The notes under the pieces are model-generated. The model saw nothing but the letters and a program-made list of their open reading frames with translations. It was not told the origin of the DNA and ran no database searches. A DNA stretch of 64,000 nucleotides, from positions 605,001 to 669,000 of the forward strand of contig BRXU01000027.1 of NCBI GenBank assembly GCA_030267565.1, given 5' to 3'. Positions 12,820 through 25,071 of the stretch are shown piece after piece (position 1 is the stretch's first letter; every line of letters starts with the position of its first letter). Both the position numbers and the translations under genes were made by a program. Source of the stretch: Pleodorina starrii. Lineage: Eukaryota; Chlorophyta; Chlorophyceae; Chlamydomonadales; Volvocaceae.

Positions 12820-15274
12820 CTATAAGCTGCTTAGCCAATCGTCCAGGCTTTTGGCCGCCGCCGCCGCGGTGGCCGGCTGCTGCGGCGCGGGCGGTGCGGA
12901 TTTCCCCATCGCTGCTGGCGGTAGCGTCACCGTCGGCGTCGCCTTCAGCGCGGGCCTCGACTGCGCCTGGGTCGCGGCATAAAAGGGCAGCAGCGGAGGG
13001 CGCCAAAGGTCCTCGTCCATGGCAGCCAAGACAAACCTTTGCGCCGAGTTGCCGCTGTCGGTCGGCGGGATGCGTGCGCCTTACCCGACTCCCCAACAGC
13101 GCCATGGAGACACTGCAGACACGAGCGCGCTCGCTCCCAACTTCCCAACCGCCGCTCTCCCTTACCTGCGCCGCTGTTTGCGCGGCCACGGCTGTCGCAG
13201 GGCTGCCCTTCGGCGGACCGCTCGTCGTCGCCGCCGCCGCCACCGCAGGCAGCCCCAGCAGCAGCCGGAGCTCATCGTCCACAACCGCCGCGCCAGTGCC
13301 CGTGCCTGCGCCCGCCAGCCCCGAGCCGCCAGACGGCTTCCCGCCGCCTCCAGAGGCCGCAGCTGCGCTGCTGGCCGCTCCCAAAGCCGGCGCCCCTAAT
13401 GACCGCGCCGGCGGCAGCCCGGCGGCGGCCGCAGGCGTCGCTCTCGCGACCGTGACCGCGGGCCCCGGCCCCGCTGCTGCTGGCAGGGCGGCACCGGACG
13501 CGGACGCGGCTAGGCTCGCGACCTGCGTCGCCGCAGGCGGGCCCGACGACCCCGCGGCTGCGAGGCGTACGACGCCAACCGCCCCGGCAGCGGCGCCGAG
13601 GCGCGCTGCGGGGAGGCTGGCTGTCGGCGCGTATGCGGGCAGGGGTGCGGTGCCGCGCGACAGCCCCGCCGCTGCCGCTGGTCCAGCAGCGCCCCGCTGG
13701 GCGGTGGAGGTCGCAGAGCCTGCGGCAAATGAACCCGGCCCGGGCCCGGCGGCGCCAGCTGCGGGGCCTGGCGTCAGCGGCGGGGGCCGAGCCGCGGCCA
13801 TGGCCGCCGCCAACACCGGCGGCATGGCCGGGCCCGTTGGACGGCTGGTGCCCGATCCAGCAGCGCCCGCCCAGGCTGGTGCTGCGGAAGGATGGGGCGG
13901 AGGAGGAGTGCGGCTCATCAGCAGCGCTTGTAGCTCGTCATCGTCATCGTCTTCATCGGCCGCATCGGCCGGGGCCGCACCGCTTGCGGGTGCCGGCGCC
14001 GCAACGGCAGCCGGCCCCGGAACCGGAGCGCGAGCGGGCACTGGCAATGGTACTGCTGCTGCCGAGCCCGTTGCGGACGCGGAGCTGGCGACGGGAAGGG
14101 GGACCGGGATCCCTGGACGCGCCAGCGTGGCGCCAGCGGGCGCCAGCGGCGCTGCGGAGCCCTGCCGCGACTCTGCAGCCGCCGCCCCCGTTCCGAGTTC
14201 CGGCCTGGCCGTCGGAGGCGACCGCGCGCTGCTGCTGCTCGGCTGCTGCCCCTGGCCCTGCGGACCGGCCCCCATGCCCTCCACCTCCACCTCCACGCCC
14301 TCCAGGTACTCGGGCTCCAGGCCCAGCAGCTCGTGCAGCGGCAGCGCGGAGAGGCTGGCGGCCAGCGACTGAAGGTCTATGGCCAACATCTGCGGGTGAA
14401 GCAGAGCGGAGCAGGGCGGTCGGGTGGGTGGGGTGTTGTTATTGGGTTACAGTGGGCGAGCTCCAGACCCCCGGAAGAAAGGGTAGAGCCAGCGGGCCGT
14501 GCACTGCAGGCGGCCGGGTGGGTAATACAACCGCCCACTGCAGCGGAAGGACGGAGGCGACCGGGCGGCCGGGTGGGAGGTGCCGTGCGGCGTTCAAGGA
14601 CGGGACATTGCAGTGCCTCGCTGAGGGCTGACCTCGCCGCGGGACCTGGAACCCCACAGTCGCACGTGCGAGGTTCGTTGGGCGGCGATTTTCGGTTAGG
14701 CCCAAGGCCCTCTTGCCGGTGCGCGGGTCGCTTGCCGCACGCCTTCCGCTGAATCCCCCCTGGAGCTGGCCAACACCACAGGGGCTCGGGTGGTGAGCTG
14801 CCTCCTCCGGCGGGTTGGGGCCCCGGCCCACCTGCTCTGGGCGGGTGGCCCCCAGCGGCGGGACCTCCTCCGTGAGATCATGCAGCTGCGCGCGGAAGCG
14901 GTAAAAGGTCTGATTGAACTGAACGTCTGCGTCCTCGATCAGCGTCTCCAGGTCGGCGCCCTGGGACTTGGGCGCGACGACGCCGTCGTCCTCCTTGTCC
15001 GCGTCGTCCTCATACCTGCCGAAACACACGTGGGCTCGGGCCGTCAGCAAGGGCGCACCGCCGTAGCTCGATGGGAGGCTGGGAGGGCAGGAAGGCCCCC
15101 GTTCACGTGGGGGGAGGGGAGGTATGGCGTGCCTTACCGAAACGCATTGCTCTCGAGGTCCCGCCTCGCAGCTTGCCGGGCGGGCCCGCTGTAGTGGCCG
15201 CCGCGACCTCCCCGGCCACGGCCGCGGCTGCTGCGGAACTTCTGACGTGCAAAGGCTTTTTCGTTGAACTCCAT
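12820..15274 (-). CDS. AVEN-like protein (cell-death regulator family)
   Basis: Exons 15274-15138, 15015-14832 and 14389-13166 join cleanly in phase. The last exon (about 13040-12820) ends SLDDWLSSL-stop. Its upstream splice is unresolved: the simplest GTAAGG donor at 13166 does not phase with the obvious acceptors, so a mini-exon near 13125-13070 is possible. Total about 585 aa. The order of features matches animal AVEN: an N-terminal RGRGRGGRGG block, a conserved core (VQFNQTFYRF, then LQSLAASLSALPLHELL), an acidic DDELRLLLG motif and a C-terminal DDWL motif. Long Ala/Pro/Gly tracts fill the middle. AVEN in animals is an inhibitor of apoptosome activation and binds G-quadruplex RNA through its RGG box; the role in algae is unknown. 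The start is the first ATG of the RGG-bearing exon. Confidence 0.65.
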
Positions 15275-16184
15275 CACCTTCACCTTGACTGGGCGTGTTC
15301 GAGGCCTAGGCCTTCTGCCTAGGGATCATTTGTAAGAGTTCGCGCCTTTTGTGTTCGCGTTGCTTTTATGAGTTCCAATTCGTTGTTATATACAACTTGT
15401 TGTACTCGTCGCAGTTGGTCCATAAAAAGACGTCCTGAGCTTGGTGCAGTTAACGGCCAGCCAACGGCGAGCCCCGAAAGAACGCAATGAACGCTTTGCG
15501 TAAAGGGCTGAAAATTAACGCAACGAGACACGGAACTCCCATCGATAAGTCGAAAGATTTCCAAAGGAGTAAGCGCCAACCGATTTCGTACAAGCCCAGT
15601 CGAACAGCCGTCCCAAAGGCTCCGTAGTCCGTACTGCGCGCCACCCTCGGCCATGGAGATGACCCTTCGGCGGGCTCAGCTTCCCTGGATCACCGAAGTC
15701 GTAACAATTAATCACTCTCGCAAAGCACATACGTTTCCAAGGGTTTGATAGCCTGAAACCCTGAAGCGGAAACGTGCGTCCGCTCGCACGCTGCTAGAAT
15801 CTCAGCCTAGCCGCCTCTCTCGCGCAACCCTTCCCACCGTAATGAATTAACGACGCCAATCTGATCGGATTCAGGTATGTACGCATCCACACCATCTCCA
15901 CATCCCTGCAGCTGTTCCTAATCGTACACATCCCTGCAGCTGTTCCTAATCTGTACGATTACGGAGCGGCCACGCTACGCCAAGCCCCGGCAGCCCTTTA
16001 GGCGTACACAGTCGGGCCGCGCCAGCCGCGTCAAGCAAGAGCTCTTTGACATCAGCCAGAATACCGCCTTCATCACACTCCGTCGCAGTGGACCCCTATC
16101 GTGCGCTGCCGCCTGAAAATGTGAACAGCACCACCCAAACCTGCCTCCTCCAGTTCACAACATCAGGCCGCAGTCTCCTCGCCC
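15275..16184. other. Intergenic: AVEN-like promoter side and mid-SUN 3' side
   Basis: No supportable gene. The stretch around 15320-15850 has noticeably lower GC than the flanking exons, as expected for promoter DNA of the gene starting at 15274. An open frame of 111 codons on the minus strand (15319-15654) has no recognisable motif and I do not call it. Confidence 0.5.
15899..15955. repeat. Tandem duplication of a 29-nt unit
   Basis: The sequence CATCCCTGCAGCTGTTCCTA occurs twice in direct order with matching flanks (ACA before, AATC and GTAC after). The copies are at about 15899-15926 and 15927-15955, and the second carries one extra base. Confidence 0.9.
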
Positions 16185-19100
16185 TCACCCCCACACCCAC
16201 AGCCCCCCTCCATGCCCCTCTCCCGCCCCCCGCGCCCTCCGATCCAGCAGCGCCGTCACGTACCCCACCGCAACCCGCCCGTGCACCTCCAGCGCGCCGC
16301 GCACAAGCCCGCCATGCAGCGCCAGCGCCGCCGCCCCGTTCGCCACGCTCAGCAGCGCCGCCAGACACCGGATCACTCGCCATCGCCCGCCCGCCAGACC
16401 CGCCAGGGCCGCCGCCAAAAGCACCGCGCTGCTATACAGCAGTATGGCGGCGCTCTGCGCCTCCACCCGCGCGGCACGCGCTTCCAACTCGGCCAGCCTC
16501 ACGGACAGCGCCTCCAGGGGCGCGACGGCCGCCTCGCTGGCCCGTGCTACCGCCTGTCCGACCACCGTCGACAGGGAGACGTCCAGGAACTCCAGCTGCG
16601 GCCGGGCGGGGCGGGGCGGGGGCGGGGCGGGGGCGGGGCGGGGCGGGGCGGGTGAAAAAGAAGATACCGCAGTAGATGCGGCCGGGCGGGCGGGCGGAAC
16701 CATGGGTCAGGCGGGGAGGTGTATGACAGGTGCAGCATGCAGGGCACGGCAGCTGTATCGTCACGCATTTTAAGTCAGGGGAACGACATGGGTAGGGCAT
16801 GGGCCTGCAGGTCAGGGCGAGGCGGCTGCTCGAAAGCGAGTGCCGACCTTTTCATGCCGTAGGCTGCGGCAGTGTCGACGTTGAGTGTTGTGCAGCACCA
16901 TGTAAACTACACGCCGCAACCCAAACACACATCGCAGGCATTGCATGGTGACCGCAGCACCTCCAAACCAAAATCCAGAAAGCAATCCCCCCGCAGCGGC
17001 TCCTTTTCGCGCCGCCGCCTCGGCCGTATCGACCGCCTCACGCCTTGACCGCAGCGCCCGTTCGGGGCCCTGGGGGCGCCTGCGGGCGCCTGAGGCGGCG
17101 GCGCAAGAGGTCCCCTCCTCCGCCGTTCCCTCCCGCGCGCCTCACCTTGTCCTCCACCACCTGCGCCTCCACCTCCAGCTCCGCATGCCTCGCGTTGAGC
17201 GCGTCCACCAGCGCGTGTATGTACGCCCACAGCCGCGTCTGGTTGAGCTTGAGCATCATCATCTCCTGCTTGATCACGTCGAACAGGTTACCCGCCACCC
17301 GGGGCTTGCTGGCCGCCGCAACATCCAGCATGGACAGGATGCTGTCCAGAGATGCAACGGACTGCGGCGCCTGACCTGCAGCAGCCGCGGCGGCGGGGGC
17401 GGCGGTGTTGCCGCCTGCGGCGGCTGCGCCACCTGCGGCAGCCGGCTGCGCCGGCACCGCCGCCGCCGCCGGCGAAGGCAACGAGTCCGCTGATGAAGTC
17501 GCCGTCGGAGCTGTCGGTGGAACGCCGTCGCCGGCGGTTGGGGTGGTCGCGGCCGGCGCCGCGGTGGAGGCGGCGGAGGCAGCGGCAGGCGGCGTTAAGG
17601 TGGTGGCTGAGGCTGCGGCATCTGACGGCGCTGCCGCCGGCTGCTGTTGTTGCTGCTCTGATGCGCCGCCGTTCGTGGTCGCTGCGGCTGCTGCAGGTGG
17701 TGGCGTTGACGGCGGCGCAGCAGCAGCAGCAGGAGCAGCCCCGTTGCCGTTGGGTGGAGGGCTGCCTGCCGAGGACGCCGTGGCGCCGCCAGTCGCCGGC
17801 GGCGAGGTCGGCGCCTGCGCTCCTGCGGCCGGCCCAGCTGCGGCAGCAGGCCTCGGCTGGCCGCCGTCCCCGGCGGCGCTGCTTCGATTGGACGCTGGCG
17901 GTGGAGCGCCCTGCCCTGCATCAGCAGCTGTACCACCACCAGCAGCACCAGCAGCACCACCACCAGCACCACCAGCAGCAGCGGCGGCGGTTCCTTCGCA
18001 GCGCTGCAATCGCTGCCCCGCGTCGCCACCGCCGACAGGCGTCGACTCCGCCCCCGGCCCCCCACAAGCGCCGTGCCCCGGGCCTTCCGCCGGCGCCTCC
18101 GGCTTGCCGCCCTCGGGTGCAGGCGCCTGGCCGGCCCCCGCGGCCTGCGACGGCTGCGCTTCCGGCGTACCTGCACCCGCTCCCGCTCCCCCAGGCCCCA
18201 AACTGCCAGCACCAGTGCCGGGAAGGGGCGCTGCTCCCTTCCCACCGGACGCGGCCCCCGGTTGCTCCTCGCTGGGCCCGCTCCTCGCCTCCAACGAATC
18301 TGACGCCGCAGCAGCTGCGCACGCCTGGTCGCCATGCGGTTGGGTTTCCGGCGACGGCGGCAGGGTATCGCAGCCCGCCGGCACAACGGCTGTCGCGTTG
18401 GGGCTTGCGCCGCCGGCGGCTGCCTCGCCGCCCGCCTCGGACGCGCGCTCCGCCGGAGCAGCGGCGGACTGACAGGCCGCCGTTTGCCTGTCCTGCCCCG
18501 CAGCCAGCTCGCCCCCCTGCACCGAGCCACCTCCGCATTGTGAGGCTGTGCGGTTGGAGCCAGCCTCAGGCTGCAGACCACCGACGCGGGGTGCCAACGC
18601 ATCGGCGTCGGCCGGCCCGCCGGCGCCGCGGCCTTGCGTCTCCGCCGGTTCCTCGCAGCCAACAGCAGCTTTTGGGTCGACGGGGCTGGATACATTTGAG
18701 GGGTCTTGCGCCGACGTGACATTGCCGCTGCTGCTGCAGTTGCTGTTGTTTGTACTGTCAACGCTGTCGCCATTGCTACCGCTGCTGGTCCTGTCATCGC
18801 GGCTGCTGCTGCTGTTGCCGTTATCGTTGTCAGAGGCGGGGGTGCAGGCGACTTCCTGAGATGGCAACCCACTACCTGCCCCGGGAGTGCTCGCAGCGGC
18901 AAAGTGCCCATCCGGTGGCGGCACGTCGGCGCGGCTGCCGGGCCCCTGCGTCGTGGCTACTCCGCAGGCGACAGCGGCCTCCTCTCCGTCTGCACCCGCC
19001 AACCCCGACCCAGGGCCGCTGGCACCTTCGCGCGGCTCCTGCTGCTGCTGCTGTGGCTGCGACTGAGGCTGCTGCGCTGCCGGCTGCTGCTGCTGCTGCG

Positions 19101-21492
19101 CCGCAGGCTGCTGCGATGCAGACTCTTGGGCCCCGGGAGCAGGCGGTGCGGCGGACGGCTGGGCGCCAAGCGGCTGCGCAGGGAGCGGAATCGGCGCCGC
19201 TTCCAGCCCGGCCTGCACAGGCGCTGCGCGGGCCGCCGCCCGGGCCGCCGCCGCCGCCGCCGCGGCCGCGGCCGTTGCCGCCTGCGGCGGCGTGTGCGGG
19301 TGCGGGTTCAGCGGCCGCGACAGCGCCGCCTCCAGCTCCTGCGCCGCCGTCACGCCGCGCACCTCGAGGCTGTTGAGCGCGCACATCTCCTCCGAGCCGT
19401 AGTGCGAAAGCACCTGCAGCAGCAGGTACCGCACGCGCGCGCGGCGCGGCAGGCGGAACGCCTGGCTGCCCTTGCGGTTCTCCGCCGTGAAGGCGCCCAG
19501 CAGCTGCCAGCCGTCCAGCTCCAGGCCGCGGCCGTAGTCAGCCAGGCCGTCCTTCTTGGGGTGCGACTGGCGGCCCTTGACCAGGAACTCCCGCACGCGG
19601 CTGCTGTACATCTCCTTCATCGTCAGCTTCACCTCGTCCACCCGACCCAGCTGCGACAGCTCCACGATAACCCACTTGGACGCGGAGCAGGTGTTCTTCA
19701 TGTACGAGTCGTCGTCGCCGTCGATGATGCGGTCCGGCCGCTTCGCCTCCCGGTTCGCCGCGACAATGCTGGCGCCGTCAGACGCCGCCGCCAGGTTGAT
19801 TTTCCGGCCCTCGTCGTCGTCGTACTCGCCGGCTGCGGCGGGCGGCGCCGGCGCCGGCGGTGCGGCGGCGGCCGCCGCCGCCGCGGCGCCGCCGAGCATG
19901 CCCGCCTCCAGGCCGCCGCCGGGTCCACCGCCCAGCAGCCCGGCGTCGCCGCCGGCGGCCAGGAGGCGGCCGTCGGCGTCACCGCCGGGCAGGCCTGCTG
20001 CGGTTGCATAGCCCTCGAAAAGGAAGGCCTCCTCGCCAGCCGCTCCTAGCTGCGCGCCGGCCGGGCCGCCCACTGAGCCCCCCGGCGCCTCCACTGTAAG
20101 ACCGGACACGGACAGATCCGTGGCGGGCATGGACATGACGAACTCATCCGGTTTGGGTATGGCGGTGTGGGCGAAGCGTTTCCGCGGCTGCTCGGGCGCT
20201 GGCGTGGGCGGCTGCGGGGGCGCCGGCGGCTGTTGCTGCTGCTGCTGCTGCGGAGGCGGTGAAGGTGGTGCCGGTGCTGCGGCGGAGGTCGCTGCCTGCT
20301 GCGGCTGTTGCTGCTGCGTGGGTGACTGCTGTTGATCTTCTTGTTGTTGCTGCTGTGGGGGCGGCGGCGGTGGTGGTTGTTGCTGATGCTGCTGCTGCTG
20401 TGGCGGTGGCGGCGATGGCTGCTGCTGCTGCTGTTGCTGTTGCTGCTGCGGGGCTTGTGCAGCAGGAGCTGCATCAGGGCTCTGCTGGGGAAGAGAAGGG
20501 TGCGACTGCTGCGCTCCAGCCACCGGGACATGGGCCGACGGCGCAGCTTGCGGCTGCGATGGCTCTTGTGCCGGCCGTGGAGGCTCTTGCTGCTGCTGCT
20601 GCTCTTGCTGCTGCTGTTGCGCAGTGGCCGATGGCAGCTCCGCGCTCCGCTGCTCCGGTGCTGCCTCGGCCCCGGGCGCTGCCGAGGCTGCATCGGGGGC
20701 GCCAGCCGGTCCGGCGGTGCCCTGCCATGAGGCATCGGCCGCCACTTGGCTGCGATCTGCTTCTTCCGCATCCGCCCGCTGCCAGGTGGCATCCCCGCCA
20801 TCCGCTTCCAGGCGTTGCTGCGGCTGTGACTGCCGTGGCGGCGGCTGTGACGGGGACGGCGGTTGCGATTGCTCCGCGGCGACTGGCTGTTGCTGTGGGT
20901 CATGCGGCTGTTGCTCCTGCTGCTGCAGCTGCCGTGGCAAATCAGGAAACACGCCCTCGGTGCATCCGTCTGGCAGTACCTGTTCGATCTCGACAGTGGA
21001 ATTTTGAGCTGCACCACGGCCTGTGTTCAGCGGGGGCTCCTGAGCACTGACAACGCCGCTGGGAGCTTCGGCCCCACTCGGGCCGCCAATCGAGCTGCCG
21101 CTGTCGCTGCTATTGCCAGCCACGCCGCCGCCCCCGCCGCCAGGTGCGGCAATGCCGGGTCCTCCATGCGTGTTGGGCACCTCGCGCTCGTTCGCAGCGC
21201 TGCATACGTGGGCAGCGCTCAACAGCTGCCCAGGGCACGCCCCCGCCGGATGTTCCCGGTTACCATCACCACCTCCAGCGATCTGCGGTCAAAATCTCAG
21301 CATACGTCAGGCGACTAACTGCGCGGTGATACTAGGCGGAGACCGGAGAGTTTGGCACAGAACGTTGCCAGGACACCGTTTGTTCAGCACGTTCGGGTTA
21401 TGCCGGCGATCATAGCTCCGATCAGCTTCACTGTCTAACAGCAAACATGCTATCACAATCGCGAGAGGTAACCCACGTGGCCGTCCTTGCAT
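16185..21492 (-). CDS. Mid-SUN domain (SLP1/OPT1-type) membrane protein with giant low-complexity regions
   Basis: The main exon 21282-17146 (1379 codons) and last exon 16595-16185 (137 codons with stop) join in phase. A likely first exon starts at ATG 21492 and encodes a hydrophobic signal segment (MQGRPRGLPLAIVIACLLL); its donor is not resolved. The SUN domain lies at about 19830-19330. It has INLAAASDGASIVAANREAK, DDDSYMKNTC, WVIVELSQLGRVDEVKL, and LSHYGSEEMC followed by LEVRG, the hallmark of the mid-SUN/SLP1 family rather than nuclear C-terminal SUN proteins. After it come long Ala/Gly/Gln/Pro tracts, a coiled coil (near 17320-17146 and 16595-16450), and a hydrophobic C-terminal segment (AILLYSSAVLLAAALAGLAG). 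Family members sit in the ER or nuclear envelope and protect or fold membrane proteins. The exact function here is inferred. At over 1500 aa it is much longer than yeast or plant relatives because of the repeats. Confidence 0.8.
20223..20640 (-). repeat. Poly-Gln/Pro coding tracts (CAG-type repeats)
   Basis: Several runs of CAG/CAA codons mixed with CCG/CCT in the N-terminal half of the mid-SUN protein give stretches of up to about 10 Gln and 8 Pro. They lie inside an intact frame, so they are expressed low-complexity segments rather than intronic repeats. Confidence 0.85.
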
Positions 21493-22062
21493 GCAGACGG
21501 CTCACACCGTATCGACTCACCCCTTCAACACCATCACGCCAAGACGCCGCGTCTTCCGTCTTTAGAGCAACTGTAAAAGGGAAAATCCAACCCAGATCAC
21601 ACTAGAGCATAGCAGCAGTACTCAACTCTGAGGCTGTTGCCCGACTCGCCCGATACATCTTGGCCGCCACCAGCTTCCGAAATATACACAACAACGAGGA
21701 GCAAGCAAACAAGCCTTAAGAAGTGAGCTAGCATACGCAGCGCCAAGAATTGCAGCAATTTCCGTCACGGAGGTAAGAAAGTGCGCAGTAGGTAGGTGGC
21801 CTATTCTTAGCGCTAAGAGTTATGACTCCCTAGAAAAATGAACTACTTTCCTCCGCCTACGGACTGGCGGCAATAGTTTTCCACATGTGTACGAATGTCC
21901 TGCCTTTTCGAGAAGACTATGCCTATGGACTGCTGCAGCACCTCTTGACTACATACGATTATTTCACAGTGTATGCACGCTCTTTTCAGTTAACCGGCAA
22001 AGTTACAGCGCTTGTTCCCTGTTTGAGACTCACTGCTTGCCTCTTTTGCGTAGCTTGACGAG
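21493..22062. promoter_or_regulatory. Divergent promoter region, mid-SUN gene and LSD1-like gene
   Basis: The mid-SUN gene (minus, first ATG proposed at 21492) and the LSD1-like gene (plus, ATG 22063) are head to head across about 570 nt. The stretch is markedly AT-richer than the exons. I see no certain TATA box or named element, so the promoter call rests on gene orientation and composition. Confidence 0.45.
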
Positions 22063-23142
22063 ATGTCTATGTATCAATTCCCACAACACGGTAAGAGAAT
22101 AATTACAGAATTGCTTTCTGTCAGGCGCAGCTTGTTGACAGGGCACTTTCTATCACTTCCACAAAGGTGGTGGAATGCCTCCACCGGCGCAGTGCCATCT
22201 CGTCTGCGGCGGATGCTCGCAACTCCTTATGTATCCTCAGGTTAGACACCCTTGGCGTTGCCTGTTGGAGACCCTCGGAGTTTAACTGCAAAACGATGCC
22301 ACCTCGACGCAGGGAGCGTCAAATGTGCGCTGCGCACGATGCGACCACATCACCACAGCCCCGGCGTACGCGGGGGCGAACAGCGCGCAAATCGTCTGCA
22401 ACGGATGCCGCGTGCTGCTGTCGTACCCTCGGAACGCGCCCAGCGTCCAGTGCGCGCTGTGCCACGCTGTGACCCAGGTGCGGCATGTGGTGGAAGGGCA
22501 AAAGGGATAGGCATCTGTGGAAACGGAGTTCACCTTCCACCAAAGCCGATTCCGGTCTTCTTGACCGACGTGTCATGCTCCCGGTTTTCCAGGTGCCCAT
22601 ATACGTTCACCTGGTGTGCAACGGATGTAGCGTCATGCTGCAGTACCCCATGGGGGCGCAGAGCGTGAAGTGCTCCGTATGCCACACTGTGACGCCGGTC
22701 ACGGCTGCGACCATGGGAGCGGCGTCGGCGGGAGCAGCGCCGGCGGGACCGAGCGGGTCGCAGCAACCTCAGCGGCCGAAACCGACGCAAACCGTCGTCG
22801 TGGAGAACCCTCCATCCTATGATGACAAAGGCAATGAGGTGAGTCCGATGAATGCGTGCGGCAGCCTTCTGTTCAGCGTACAAGCATCAGTGAGCACGGG
22901 GTGCACACTCGATGCATCCTGTTGACAGCCAATGCACATTGCACGCCGGAGCAATGCGTGCTGTAATCCTGTGACCGCATGCCATGGCGGCATGCATGGG
23001 CCTTGGAGCATTTCACAGCTCGAGCACCCTACTTGCTTTTTGCGCGCACTGGGATGTAGATGAACGTCTAAGCTGTCTCACCGGCTGCCTTACGCCCATG
23101 CAGGTTGCAAATATCGCTGTGGGAGTGAAGGCGGATTCGTAG
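22063..23142 (+). CDS. LSD1-type zinc finger protein (LOL family), three fingers
   Basis: Five exons with consistent phases: 22063-22090, 22167-22240, 22313-22477, 22593-22838, 23104-23142; 183 aa. It contains three zf-LSD1 units, each a CxxC - LLxYPxxAxxVxC - xxC pattern: [22 protein letters not shown] and [11 protein letters not shown]. The C-terminal tail [17 protein letters not shown] then [11 protein letters not shown] resembles the plant LOL1/LSD1 tail. In Arabidopsis this family (LSD1, LOL1) sets the threshold for oxidative cell death and LSD1 binds type I metacaspase AtMC1. The start is chosen because the first exon ends in a GTAAGA donor and joins in phase to the Gly-Gly-Met-Pro lead of finger one. 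A TGTAA signal lies 29 nt past the stop. Confidence 0.92.
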
Positions 23143-23170
23143 CCAGCAGGGGACTCGCTCTACGACTGAA

Positions 23171-23175
23171 TGTAA
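23171..23175 (+). terminator. TGTAA polyadenylation signal of the LSD1-like gene
   Basis: TGTAA on the plus strand, 29 nt after the TAG stop at 23140-23142. This is the expected signal and spacing for a Chlamydomonas-type 3' end, although the 3' UTR would be short. Confidence 0.6.
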
Positions 23176-23352
23176 TTCTTCAATGGGCATGGGGAGGCGT
23201 TAGCTAGGATTTCCAGGGGAGGAGCGTAGGTTTCGGGGGTTGCACCGTGCATTAGGACTTAGGTTGGATGCGCTGGTGGCGTCAACGCCGCCGCACAATG
23301 CTTCAGCCGTTATCATACATCGGGGCTGCATAAGTGGGGTGGGGAGGCCGCT

Positions 23353-23413
23353 GGGGGTTAAAAGAAATCGGCCCGGGACGAGGGAACGCAACGAAGTTAC
23401 CTGGGATATTACC
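23353..23413 (+). repeat. Dispersed repeat B, copy 1
   Basis: The stretch with AAATCGGCCCGGGACGAGGG followed by AACGCAACGAAGTTACCTGG and GATATTACC is closely matched at 56035-56100 within a SecA intron. Both copies have the same order of blocks and only scattered substitutions. Confidence 0.8.
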
Positions 23414-24945
23414 GCTGGGGGGTGGGGTGACGCGGCTGGCATGCTAGCGTGTCGGGGGAGGGGGAGGGGGAGGGGGAAGGGGACGCTGCGCGTGAGAGGC
23501 TCGCGGGCGCTCGCATAAAGGCGATGTGCCTGGTACTTGGTTTGGCGCCTGGTACTTGCTCCGCTGGCGGGCACTGGCCGTGCCTTGGTGAGGGTTGCAG
23601 GTGGGCGGTCATAGACCTGACTAATGACGGGGGCTCCGTCCTTGCACTGTGTGGCGTGGGGTGGTGAGGTTGCAGCGCGATATGGAACTGACTTTCCTAC
23701 CGCGGGTGGGCGCGTGCTGGAGCTGGCGGTCTTAACGTATGACACGCTCCCACGCTGGGCGGCATTGACGTCAAACATCATGAGTACCGGTATCAAAGAC
23801 ACTTGGAGACTGAGCTGCGTTCAGTATTGTTTAGGCTTCGAATCCGCCATGCCAGTCGTTGCTCGCATGTACCGCGTGTGGCGCACCTTGGGCGGCATGG
23901 CGTGTCAATGCATAAAACGTTGCGGAGGCGGTTGATTGACTACCGACTTGTTAGGTGAGGCAACGGGTTCCTAATAAGACTGAGAACCCGAGGCAATTTC
24001 CACTATGGGGCACTGCCCTGAGCCGGTGTATTCCGGCGACTGGGCCGCGGATTGAGGTGAGGTTTGAGGCTTTGATGCCTTATCGGTGTCTGCATCCTCA
24101 ATGCCCCTCAATCCGGAAGCCAGTGTGACAGGCTTGGGTTCAGGCTGTAACCGGCTGGTCCAGCAGACCGCGACATGATTCATTTGATGCGGCAGATTCA
24201 GTGCCGTGCCTCTGGAAGGGCAAAAGCGCCGGGGCAAGCCATTGCCGCAAGGTCTGGCACCTTGCCGCGTCTCACGCGCACCTGGGACAGTACACAAATT
24301 CTGCAAGAATGCTAGGATTGTCACCCACGTCAAGTGGGTCTGAGGGCGTGCGGCACAACGAAGTACGGCGCGCTCACTTGAAACACGACTGGCATTGTTA
24401 CACCGGGATTAGGTCTCGGGCACAGATGACTTGCGGCAACTGCGCCCACCTTGCAGAGACGCAGCGATGTCAAATGTACACCAAAGGCAACGTCTTGCAC
24501 ACGTCGTGAGGGAACCGGAAAGCATGGCCCAGATCCGCTCTGGATTCAAGGTAAGCCACAGCAGCCGGCCCACAAAGTAGCACAACGCCGCCTATATCTT
24601 CCACGCTTGAACTGGACACCTCTAAAGGTTAATCAAAACCTTTCAAGCAATATGCAAACATAACAGACCCGATGCGTCGGATGCTTCAGCCCCCCCCCCA
24701 GCTGCACGCAACTGCCCCGTCTTGCCCTCACACTGGGTGCCTTTTTGTTAATGTCCAGGCCACACACCGGGTGTTCGCACTCTTATCTACTCTGTTATAC
24801 CACAACCAGAAACCCTAGGAGCCCACCACGGTTTGAGTAGTCGACAAGCCCATACGTTTAGCGGTACAGAAACCCCGGCCAATGAAGGTGTTACGGGATA
24901 TGGTCAAGGCCTGGTGACGCCCTCGTGCCATCCTCCTGTTGACTG

Positions 24946-24950
24946 TTACA
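24946..24950 (-). terminator. TGTAA polyadenylation signal of the Rab gene
   Basis: TTACA on the plus strand gives TGTAA on the minus strand, about 122 nt past the TGA stop of the Rab gene at 25072. Confidence 0.5.
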
Positions 24951-25071
24951 CCACCATGCTCCAGCCACCCTCAAAAAATGCAGTTCACGCCAGGCTGAGC
25001 TCCATGATGAGAGATAGCGCCTGTACAAATACTTCACCCTGCATCCGCCCCCTGTGCGCGTCACCCCTGCA

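Larger units (their letters stand above)
23143..25071. other. Convergent intergenic region
   Basis: It lies between the LSD1-like stop (plus) and the Rab stop (minus). It should hold both 3' ends and a repeat copy at 23353-23413. Open frames here (for example 200 codons at 23200-23802 minus) have no motif, start ambiguously and cross the repeat. I see no gene. Confidence 0.5.
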